A stretch of DNA of 64,000 bases from Betaproteobacteria bacterium (GTDB lineage Bacteria > Pseudomonadota > Gammaproteobacteria > Burkholderiales > Thiobacillaceae): positions 55,467 to 119,466 of the forward strand of contig JACRAU010000024.1 of the NCBI GenBank assembly GCA_016234655.1, given 5' to 3'. Under the pieces are notes generated by a model, which did no database searches, was not told the origin of the DNA, and worked only from the letters and a program-made list of their open reading frames with translations. Within the stretch, counting starts at the first letter, position 1. Each line of letters starts with the position of its first letter. Both the position numbers and the translations under genes were made by a program. Shown piece after piece: positions 56,886-64,000 of this stretch.

Positions 56886-58910
56886 TCAGACCATGCCATT
56901 GTGCCGCAATAGCGCATCGATGGCGGGTTCGCGGCCGCGGAAGGCGACGAACGATTGCAGCGCGTCGCGCGAGCCGCCGACGCCGAGGACCTCGCTCCAA
57001 AAGCGGCGGCCGGTCTCCGGGTTGAGCACGCCGCCTTCCTCGAACAGGCTGTAGGCGTCGGCCGACAGCACCTCGGCCCACTTGTAGCTATAGTAGCCCG
57101 CCGCATAGCCGCCGGCGAAGATGTGCGAGAAGGTGTTGGGGAAGCGGTTGTAGTCGGGCGGGATCGCCACGGCCACCTGGCGGCGAATCTCGTCCAAGAG
57201 TTGCAGCGCGCTCCGGCCGGCATCCGGGTCGAAGTCGTAATGCAGGTGCATGTCGAACAGCGCGAACTCGATCTGGCGCAGGGTCTGCATGCCGGCCTGG
57301 AAGTTCTTGGCCGCCAGCATCTTGTCGAACAAGTCGCGCGGCAGCGGTGCGCCGCTATCGACATGGCCGGTCATGTGCTTGAGCACGTCCCATTCCCAGC
57401 AGAAGTTCTCCATGAACTGCGAGGGCAGTTCGACCGCGTCCCATTCGACGCCGTTGATGCCGGACACGCCCAGTTCCTCGACCTTGGTCAACAAGTGGTG
57501 CAGGCCGTGACCAAACTCGTGGAATAGGGTGATCACCTCGTCGTGGGTGAGCAGGGCCGGTTTATTTCCAACGGGCCGCGAGAAGTTGCAGTTGAGGTAG
57601 GCCACCGGGGTCTGGATCGCCTCGCCCTTCTTGCGCCGGCCGATGGCATCGTCCATCCAGGCGCCGCCGCGCTTGGTCTCGCGGGCGTAGAGGTCGAGGT
57701 AGAACTGGCCGACCAGTTGGCCGGCATGGTCGAACAAGGAATAGAAGCGCACGTCGGCATCCCACACCGGCGCCTCGGTCGGGCGGATGTCCAGGCCGTA
57801 CAAGGTCTCGGTCAGCTTGAACAGGCCGGGCAACACCTTGGGTTCGGGGAAATATTGCTTCACTTCCTGCTCGGAGAAGGCATAGCGCCGCTCGCGCAGC
57901 TTCTCGCTGGCGTAGGCGATGTCCCAGGCCTGCAAGTCGGCCAGGCCCAGTTCCTGCGCGGCGAAGGTGCGCAGCTCGGCCATGTCGCGTTCGGCGAAGG
58001 GCTTGGCCCGGCGCGCCAGTTCGTTCAGGAAGTCGAGCACTTGGGCCGGGGTTTCGGCCATCTTGGCGGCGAGCGAGATATCGGCGTAGTGGTCATAGCC
58101 CAAGAGCTGCGCGGCCTCGCGCCGCAGTTGCACGATGTGTTCGATCAAGTCGGTATTGTCGAGCTTGGCGTCGCCATATTCCGAGGCGCGGGTGACATAG
58201 GCGCGGTACATCTCTTCGCGCAGGACGCGGTTGTCGCAGAACTGCGCGACGGGGATGTAGGACGGCGCGCGCAGGGTGAACTTCCAGCCCGGCTTGCCGT
58301 CCTTCCGCGCCGCCTCGCGCGCGGCCTCGATGGCGTCGTCGGGCAGGCCGGCCAGGTCTTGCTCGTCCTCGACATAGCGGGCATAGGCATTGGTCGCGTC
58401 GAGCAGGTTTTCCTCGAACTTGGCCGAGAGCTTGGCCAATTCCTCTTGAATCGCCATGAACCGTGCCTTCTTGTCGGCCGGCAGTTCGGCGCCGCCCAGG
58501 CGGAAATCGCGCAGTTCGTTGTCGACGATCTTCTTCCGGGCCGGGTCGAGGCCGGCATAGTCCGGGCCGGCGGCGATGGCCTTGAACTTGGCATACAGGC
58601 CCTCGTGCTGGCCCAGCTCGGCGTAATACTGGGTGATCTCCGGCAGCCGGGCGTTGTAGGCCTCGCGCAGCTCGGGGCCGTCCAGCACCGAATGCAGGTG
58701 GGAGACCTGGCCCCAGGCGCGCGACAGGCGCTCGTTGGCGTCTTCCAGCGGGGCGACGAAGTTGGCCCAGCTCGGTGCGGCGCTATCGGCCGCGAGCCGG
58801 GCGACCAGGGCACGGTTCTCCGCCAGCAGGGCATCGACGGCGGGGCCGACGTGTTCGGGTTTGATCTCGGTGAAGCGGGGTAGGCCGGAGTAGTCGAGCA
58901 AGGGGTTCAT
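56886..58910 (-). CDS. prlC: Oligopeptidase A (M3 metallopeptidase)
   Basis: A 674-residue cytoplasmic zinc peptidase degrading oligopeptides, including cleaved signal peptides. The zinc motif HEFGHGLHH (HExxH) is near residue 464 with the third ligand Glu in GVEWDAVELPSQFMENF. The N-terminus NPLLDYSGLPRFTEIKPEHVGPA is typical of the family. Length is normal. First gene before the exported glutaredoxin-like gene; divergent from ppc. Confidence 0.96.
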   Translation of the reverse strand: MNPLLDYSGLPRFTEIKPEHVGPAVDALLAENRALVARLAADSAAPSWANFVAPLEDANERLSRAWGQVSHLHSVLDGPELREAYNARLPEITQYYAELGQHEGLYAKFKAIAAGPDYAGLDPARKKIVDNELRDFRLGGAELPADKKARFMAIQEELAKLSAKFEENLLDATNAYARYVEDEQDLAGLPDDAIEAAREAARKDGKPGWKFTLRAPSYIPVAQFCDNRVLREEMYRAYVTRASEYGDAKLDNTDLIEHIVQLRREAAQLLGYDHYADISLAAKMAETPAQVLDFLNELARRAKPFAERDMAELRTFAAQELGLADLQAWDIAYASEKLRERRYAFSEQEVKQYFPEPKVLPGLFKLTETLYGLDIRPTEAPVWDADVRFYSLFDHAGQLVGQFYLDLYARETKRGGAWMDDAIGRRKKGEAIQTPVAYLNCNFSRPVGNKPALLTHDEVITLFHEFGHGLHHLLTKVEELGVSGINGVEWDAVELPSQFMENFCWEWDVLKHMTGHVDSGAPLPRDLFDKMLAAKNFQAGMQTLRQIEFALFDMHLHYDFDPDAGRSALQLLDEIRRQVAVAIPPDYNRFPNTFSHIFAGGYAAGYYSYKWAEVLSADAYSLFEEGGVLNPETGRRFWSEVLGVGGSRDALQSFVAFRGREPAIDALLRHNGMV

Positions 58911-59098
58911 GGTCGGAGAATCTGGTTTGGGTTCAAGGTCGCTAGTATCTGCGGGCGCGGCCGGTTTTTTCCAGTGCTTTCTTGCCCCTGCCGCCGGCAG
59001 GGCAGGGCACGGCGGCGACGGGCCGCCCGGCGGCTCATGAAGCGGGCCGCCGCCATGCTAAAATTCGACGGTTTTTGTCCTAATTCGACCCCGGACGT

Positions 59099-61897
59099 AT
59101 GCCCATGGCCGCCTTGTCCCAAGAAAAAGAACTCCGCTCGCGCGAACGCATGCTCGGTCTGTTGCTGAGCCGTATCCTGAAGGCCGAGCTGCCGCGCCCG
59201 GTCTACGACGCCTTGAGCGAGCTGCGCCGAGGCTTTGTCGCCTTGCGCGAGAAGGAAGACCCCAAGCGCCGCCAGGTACTGATGAACCTGATCGACCGGC
59301 AGCCGCCGGAGGGCCTGTCGCAGATCATCCGCGCCTTCAATATCTATTTCAGCCTGCTCAACATCGCCGAGGAGACGGTGAGCCTGGGCAAGCGCCGCCA
59401 GGCGGTGCGGCGCGGCAGCCATATGTGGCACGGCTCTTTCCACGATACCTTGCTCGGCCTGCGCGAACAGGGCGTGAAGGCCGACCAGTTGCAAACGCTG
59501 CTGGACAAGTTGTGCTACATGCCGGTGATCACCGCCCATCCGTCCGAGGCCAAGCGGCGCACGATCAAGGGCGCGCTGCGCAATATCTTCCTCAGCATGG
59601 AGTCGCTGGACGACCCGCGCGTCAGCGGCATGTACCGCGACGAGGCGGTGGAGCGCCTGTCCAACCAGATACGCGTCTTGTGGAAGACCGACGAGGTGCG
59701 TGCCTTCAAGCTGCAAGTGCGCGACGAGATCCGGGCCGGCCTGTCCTACTTCCCGCAGTCGCTGTTCCAGGCCGTCACCCTGGTCTACCGCAATTTCCAC
59801 AAGTCGCTGCGCGATGTCTACGGCTTTGATGCGGCCGACGGCGTCAAGGTCTCCAGCTTCCTGCGTTTCGGCTCCTGGATCGGCGGCGACCGCGACGGCC
59901 ATCCCGGCGTGACTTCGGAAGTAACCGCCCTGGCCTGGCGCATGCAGGCGGTGACCGCCTACGAGGAATACCTGCACCGGCTCGAAGGCCTGTCCGACCA
60001 GTTGTCGCTCTCCATCCGCCTGTGCCGGCCCTCGGCCGAGTTCATGGAGAGCCTGGAAGAGGACTGCCGCCAGGCCGAGCTGATGTTCGACAAGCGGCCC
60101 AACCCGCACCCGCAGGAGCCCTACCGGCGCAAGCTGGAGATCATGCGCTTCCGCATCCGGCGCAACCTGATGCTGGTGCAGCGCGCGATGGACGGCGCCG
60201 ATGTCAGCTTCGAGGAGCAGGGCTACGCCAGCGCCCAGGCCTTCCTGCACGACCTGCGCCTGATCCGCGATTCGCTGATCGGCCACGGCGATGCCGATCT
60301 CGCCCACGGCGAGCTGCAAGACCTGGTCCACCTGGTCGAGACCTTCGGCTTCCACCTGCTGCAACTCGACATCCGCCAGGAATCCACCCGTCACAGCGAG
60401 ACGGTGGCCGAGATGCTCAAGGCCGCGCTCGGCGCCGACTACCTGGCATTGGACGAGGCGGGCCGCCTGGCCATGCTGGCCGACCTGATCGCCAACCCGG
60501 CCGCCTTGCAGGTCGACGTCGGTAGCTTAAGCGAGAACACCCAGGAGACCCTGCGCGTGTTCCAACTCATCGCCCATATGCGCCGCGCCCTGGGCGAGCA
60601 GTGCTTCGGCCGCTATGTCATTTCGATGACCCACACCGCCTCGCACATCATGGAGGTGATGCTGCTCGCCGCGCAGGCCGGCCTGGCCGGGCGCGTGGGC
60701 GGCAACTGGTATTGCCACATCGGCATCTCGCCGCTGTTCGAGACCATCGGCGACCTGCAACACTCCGATGCCGTGCTCGACCGGCTCTACAACATCCCGG
60801 TTTACCGCAGCCTGCTCGACGCCTACGGCGAGGGCCAGGAGGTCATGGTCGGCTACTCCGATTCCTGCAAGGACGGCGGCATCCTCGCCTCGTCGTGGAA
60901 TCTGTACGAGGCGCAAAAGCGCATCGTCGCGCTGTCCGACCGGCACGGCATCCACTGCCGGCTGTTCCACGGCCGCGGCGGCACCCTGGGCCGGGGCGGC
61001 GGCCCCACCCACGAGGCCATCCTGGCCCAGCCCTCGGGCACCGTGCGCGGCGAGCTCAAGCTCACCGAGCAGGGCGAGGTGTTGTTCTACAAGTACAACA
61101 ATATGGAGACCGCCCAGTACGAGCTGACCCTGGGCGTCACCGGCACGCTCAAGGCCAGCACCCATCTGGTGGGCAAGCGGGTCGAAGACCGCGAGGACTA
61201 CCTGGCGATCATGGACGAGCTGTCCCGCGTGGGCGAGGCGACCTACCGCGACCTGACCGAACGCACGCCGGGCTTCCTCGATTACTTCTACGAAGCCACG
61301 CCGGTGCAGGAGATCGGCCTGATGAACATCGGCTCGCGGCCCTCGCACCGCAAGAAGGGCGACCGCTCCATCGGTTCGGTCCGCGCCATCTCCTGGGTCT
61401 TCGCCTGGGGGCAGTCGCGCCATGCGCTGCCGACCTGGTACGGCATCAACGCGGCGATTCAGGCCTGGCGCGGCGACGACCCGGCCCGGCTGGACAAGCT
61501 GCGCGAGATGTACCGCGAGTGGCCGTTCTTCCGTACCTTGTTGTCCAACGCCCAGATGGCCTTGTACAAGGCCGACATGAACATCGCCCGGCAATACGCC
61601 GGCCTGTGCCTGGACCAAGCGACCGCGCAACCCATCTTCGAATTGATCCGTATGCGCCACGACAGCGCCATGCAGCAGATCGTCGAGGTGGCCGACATCC
61701 GCAAACTGCTGGCCGAGCAGCCCGAGCTGGCGCTGTCGCTGCAACACCGCAACGCCTACCTCGACCCGCTCAACCACATCCAGGTCGCCGTGCTGCGCAA
61801 GCTGCGCGACGCCCAAGGCGAGGGCGAGAGCCCGTGGCTCGAGCCGCTGCTGCGCTCGATCAACGCCATCGCCGCCGGCATGCGCAATACTGGTTGA
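59099..61897 (+). CDS. ppc: Phosphoenolpyruvate carboxylase
   Basis: A 932-residue anaplerotic enzyme converting PEP and bicarbonate to oxaloacetate. Key motifs: ITAHPSEAKRRT (catalytic His; Ser where Thr is usual), GGDRDGHPGVT, FHGRGGTLGRGGGPTHEAI, FAWGQSRHALPTWYG and the terminal AGMRNTG. ATG codons at 59099 and 59105 are both possible. About 190 bases separate it from divergent prlC, in which I see nothing else. A gamma-carbonic-anhydrase-like gene, potentially a bicarbonate supplier, starts 13 bases after its stop. Confidence 0.97.
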   Translation: MPMAALSQEKELRSRERMLGLLLSRILKAELPRPVYDALSELRRGFVALREKEDPKRRQVLMNLIDRQPPEGLSQIIRAFNIYFSLLNIAEETVSLGKRRQAVRRGSHMWHGSFHDTLLGLREQGVKADQLQTLLDKLCYMPVITAHPSEAKRRTIKGALRNIFLSMESLDDPRVSGMYRDEAVERLSNQIRVLWKTDEVRAFKLQVRDEIRAGLSYFPQSLFQAVTLVYRNFHKSLRDVYGFDAADGVKVSSFLRFGSWIGGDRDGHPGVTSEVTALAWRMQAVTAYEEYLHRLEGLSDQLSLSIRLCRPSAEFMESLEEDCRQAELMFDKRPNPHPQEPYRRKLEIMRFRIRRNLMLVQRAMDGADVSFEEQGYASAQAFLHDLRLIRDSLIGHGDADLAHGELQDLVHLVETFGFHLLQLDIRQESTRHSETVAEMLKAALGADYLALDEAGRLAMLADLIANPAALQVDVGSLSENTQETLRVFQLIAHMRRALGEQCFGRYVISMTHTASHIMEVMLLAAQAGLAGRVGGNWYCHIGISPLFETIGDLQHSDAVLDRLYNIPVYRSLLDAYGEGQEVMVGYSDSCKDGGILASSWNLYEAQKRIVALSDRHGIHCRLFHGRGGTLGRGGGPTHEAILAQPSGTVRGELKLTEQGEVLFYKYNNMETAQYELTLGVTGTLKASTHLVGKRVEDREDYLAIMDELSRVGEATYRDLTERTPGFLDYFYEATPVQEIGLMNIGSRPSHRKKGDRSIGSVRAISWVFAWGQSRHALPTWYGINAAIQAWRGDDPARLDKLREMYREWPFFRTLLSNAQMALYKADMNIARQYAGLCLDQATAQPIFELIRMRHDSAMQQIVEVADIRKLLAEQPELALSLQHRNAYLDPLNHIQVAVLRKLRDAQGEGESPWLEPLLRSINAIAAGMRNTG

Positions 61898-61910
61898 GGT
61901 CGAGTACGCC

Positions 61911-62435
61911 ATGGCGATCGAGCGCTACAAGGACTTAACGCCAAGCCTAGGCCGGGATGTCTTCGTCCACGCCGCCGCCACGGTGATCGGCGCGGTCGAA
62001 CTGGGCGACCAGGTTTCCGTGTGGCCCGGCGCGGTCATCCGCGGCGACGTCAACTCCATCCGCATCGGCAGCGGCAGCAACATCCAGGACTGCGCCGTGT
62101 TGCACGTGTCGCACAAGAGCGCGGCCGACCCGGCCGGCGCGCCGCTGATCCTCGGCCGCAACGTCACCGTCGGCCACTCGGTCATCCTGCACGGCTGCGC
62201 CATCGGCAACGACTGCCTGATCGGCATGGGTTCCATCGTCATGGACAAGGCGGTGCTGCAAGACCGGGTACTGCTTGGCGCCGGCAGCCTGGTGCCCGAA
62301 GGCAAGGTGTTGGAGGGCGGTTGGCTCTACCTCGGCCGCCCGGCCAAGGCCCTGCGCCGGCTGAGCGATGAAGAACTGGCCTATTTCGAGTATTCTGCCC
62401 GGCATTACATCCAGCTCGCGGCGGAGTATCGATGA
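61911..62435 (+). CDS. Gamma-carbonic anhydrase family hexapeptide-repeat protein
   Basis: A 174-residue left-handed beta-helix protein of the YrdA/PaaY/gamma-CA group. The conserved VWPGAVIRGDVNSIRIG, NIQDCAVLH, VTVGHSVILHGC and IGMGSIVMDKA show the zinc-ligand histidines expected (VLHVS and GHSVILHG). Carbonic anhydrase activity is proven only for some members. Location right after ppc suggests bicarbonate provision, but that is inference. The stop overlaps the next ATG (ATGA). Confidence 0.9.
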   Translation: MAIERYKDLTPSLGRDVFVHAAATVIGAVELGDQVSVWPGAVIRGDVNSIRIGSGSNIQDCAVLHVSHKSAADPAGAPLILGRNVTVGHSVILHGCAIGNDCLIGMGSIVMDKAVLQDRVLLGAGSLVPEGKVLEGGWLYLGRPAKALRRLSDEELAYFEYSARHYIQLAAEYR

Positions 62436-62773
62436 AGGCAGGCTCGCTCAAAACCGGCATCCCCCTCGCACTGGCAGTGGCCCTCCTGGCCGGCTGCGCC
62501 ATCTCCACCGAATACCGCAGCCAGGACGGCTGGCTGAACTATGTGGTCAATTGCAGCGGCCCGGCCGCCAATTTCGCCGCCTGCATAGAAAAGGCCAGCG
62601 ATGTCTGCCGCAGCCGCGGTTATAGGGTGCTCGATGTCGAAGGCGGCCAGCCGCCAGCGTCCAGCACGGCCATGCCGCCGCCCGGCCTGATCGAATCGGC
62701 CGTCAAGGGGCGGGTCGGCAAGGAAGAGCTGAATAAGTTCGAGGTTCGCAAGCTGTATATCCGCTGCAACTGA
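62432..62773 (+). CDS. Small lipoprotein of unknown function
   Basis: A 113-residue protein with a lipobox LLAGCAIS near residues 19-23, so it is probably lipidated at Cys21 or adjacent and anchored in the outer membrane. The mature part has four cysteines (VNCSG, AACIEK, DVCRS, IRCN) and the pattern YVVNCSGPAANFAACIEKA ... CRSRGY, common in small proteobacterial envelope proteins of unknown role. Coupled to the gamma-CA-like gene by ATGA. Confidence 0.82.
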   Translation: MKAGSLKTGIPLALAVALLAGCAISTEYRSQDGWLNYVVNCSGPAANFAACIEKASDVCRSRGYRVLDVEGGQPPASSTAMPPPGLIESAVKGRVGKEELNKFEVRKLYIRCN

Positions 62774-62828
62774 GCATTGGCGTATCGCGCCGAATGCGCC
62801 CCGATCCAGGGCTTAGGGCATTTCCTTC

Positions 62829-63845
62829 ATGAACGCACCCATCGATATCGTTCCCTCCACCGAAGTGGGCTCGCTCGGCGTGCTCCACCTCAAGCGGATG
62901 TGGTCCGCCGCGCTGGCCGAGCGGCAAGGCCGACCGGCCAGGCGCGAGGGCGAGGTGCGCCTGGACAAAATGGTGCTGAGTTGCCTGGGGCTGGGTTTGC
63001 ACCAGGCCTTGCAGCAGCTTTATGCGAACGCGCCGAGCTTCGACGAGTTCGAGCGCTGGATTGTCCGGACGGCGGGCAGGCCGGACCGCTTGAGCGTCGA
63101 GCGGGCCAATGCGACCCTTGCCGGGCAGGCCCACACCGAACCGGTTCGCCGATGGTTGGATGCGATCGAGGACAGCGAGCCCGTGCTGAGCCCGGACGAT
63201 CTGGCCTTCTGGGAGACGCACGGCTATGTGGTGTTGAAGGATGCCGTTCCGGCCGAGGCCGGCGCGGAGGCGGCGCGTGTGATCTGGGACCATGTCGGCG
63301 CCGACCCGAATGCGCCGGATTCCTGGTATGGCCTTAAGGGCAAGGACACCCACGGCATCATGGTCGAGCTGATCCAGCATCCGGCGCTGGAGGCGAACCG
63401 CCGCAGCGCGCGCATCCAAAAGGCCTTCGCCCAGCTCTGGGGCAGCGCCGACCTTTGGGTGTCGGCCGATCGTTGCGGCTTTCATCCGCCGCAGCGTCCC
63501 GATTGGCCCTTCCCCGGCCCCGACCTGCATTGGGACGTTGATTTCGACGAGCCGCCGGCCTTTTGCACCCAGGGCATTCTCTATCTGACCGACACGCCGC
63601 CCGAGCAAGGCGCGTTTACTTTGGTGCCCGGCTTCCAGCACCGTTATTCCGATTGGCTGCGAACGCTGGAACCCGGCGTCGACCCGCAGAAGCAGGACCT
63701 GCATGCGCTCGGCTCGAAGCCCATCGGCGGCCTGGCGGGCGACATGGTGATCTGGCACCACTGGCTGCCCCACGGCAGCCGCCCCAATCTGGGCCGCCGT
63801 CCCCGCATGGTGCAATACATCAATTTGCTGCCGGGGCGCGGTTAA
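62829..63845 (+). CDS. Phytanoyl-CoA dioxygenase (PhyH) family protein
   Basis: A 338-residue Fe(II)/2-oxoglutarate oxygenase. The jelly-roll core begins LAFWETHGYVVLKDAVP, the iron ligands are His and Asp in DLHWDVDFD with the distal His in WHHWLPHGSRPN, and Arg in NLGRRPRMVQYI could bind 2-oxoglutarate. The N-terminal 110 residues are extra to the domain. Bacterial PhyH proteins hydroxylate diverse small molecules; the substrate is unknown. It is 55 bases after the lipoprotein gene, perhaps under its own promoter. Confidence 0.85.
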   Translation: MNAPIDIVPSTEVGSLGVLHLKRMWSAALAERQGRPARREGEVRLDKMVLSCLGLGLHQALQQLYANAPSFDEFERWIVRTAGRPDRLSVERANATLAGQAHTEPVRRWLDAIEDSEPVLSPDDLAFWETHGYVVLKDAVPAEAGAEAARVIWDHVGADPNAPDSWYGLKGKDTHGIMVELIQHPALEANRRSARIQKAFAQLWGSADLWVSADRCGFHPPQRPDWPFPGPDLHWDVDFDEPPAFCTQGILYLTDTPPEQGAFTLVPGFQHRYSDWLRTLEPGVDPQKQDLHALGSKPIGGLAGDMVIWHHWLPHGSRPNLGRRPRMVQYINLLPGRG

Positions 63846-63904
63846 GAGCCCCGGCTTAAAAATCCACTAAGCCTGGAACTGCCTTGTAGATACTGTTATC
63901 CATG

Positions 63905-64000
<96 letters not shown>

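Overview
This is a GC-rich, gene-dense bacterial chromosome segment, most likely from a betaproteobacterium related to the sulfur-oxidising Thiobacillaceae/Nitrosomonadales. The reasons are the gene order (pilM divergent from mrcA; hemL-thiE-thiD divergent from rubredoxin; pcm-rhodanese-tolC converging on waaA), a DsrS-like gene, cytochrome c4, class II ribonucleotide reductase, and families of short dispersed repeats common in this group. The lineage is an inference; no rRNA is present. I saw no tRNA, rRNA, CRISPR array or prophage.

1-14.7 kb is mostly core: type IV pilus (pilM, partial), cell wall (mrcA, uppP), two YcgR-like PilZ proteins, heme (hemB, hemL), thiamin (thiD, thiE), engB, cytochrome c4, rubredoxin and a stripped-down Hpt-HATPase kinase where a pil-chp chemosensory cluster might be expected. 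A candidate small RNA with a sigma-E-like promoter lies between hemB and engB.

14.7-21 kb holds a membrane TPR protein, a 156-bp MITE-like element, a VapBC45-like toxin-antitoxin pair bounded by a 27-bp duplication of the clcA 3' end, the CLC antiporter gene, and thiC under a TPP riboswitch. 21-33 kb carries a P-type ATPase, pcm/rhodanese/tolC, waaA, and a tightly overlapping polysaccharide operon (UDP-GlcA 4-epimerase, GT2, SDR reductase, WecA/WbpL-like transferase, WbpM-like dehydratase). 33-47.7 kb has secA, a DUF721 gene, aroK, a DHH phosphoesterase, a sodium symporter, ubiB/ubiJ, and mtnA translationally coupled to a class II aldolase, which suggests a methylthioadenosine/5'-deoxyadenosine salvage shunt.

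47.7-51.4 kb is the most accessory stretch. It contains a secreted Thr/Asp-rich protein behind a c-di-GMP-I riboswitch with an apparent Shine-Dalgarno-sequestering platform, a secreted gamma-glutamylcyclotransferase-like protein, a small secreted protein, about 650 bp of repeats, and a solitary integron gene cassette (paiB plus attC) with no integrase in view. It abuts nrdJ, the B12-dependent ribonucleotide reductase, which is interrupted at its active-site NPC motif by a 379-residue intein with an apparently intact LAGLIDADG endonuclease. The remainder is xthA, prlC, ppc, a gamma-carbonic-anhydrase-like protein, a lipoprotein, a PhyH-family oxygenase and the 3' end of an IS110-family transposase at the right edge.

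The signals most worth follow-up are the orphan cassette, the riboswitch-controlled secreted protein, the intein, the toxin-antitoxin/clcA duplication and the candidate small RNA.
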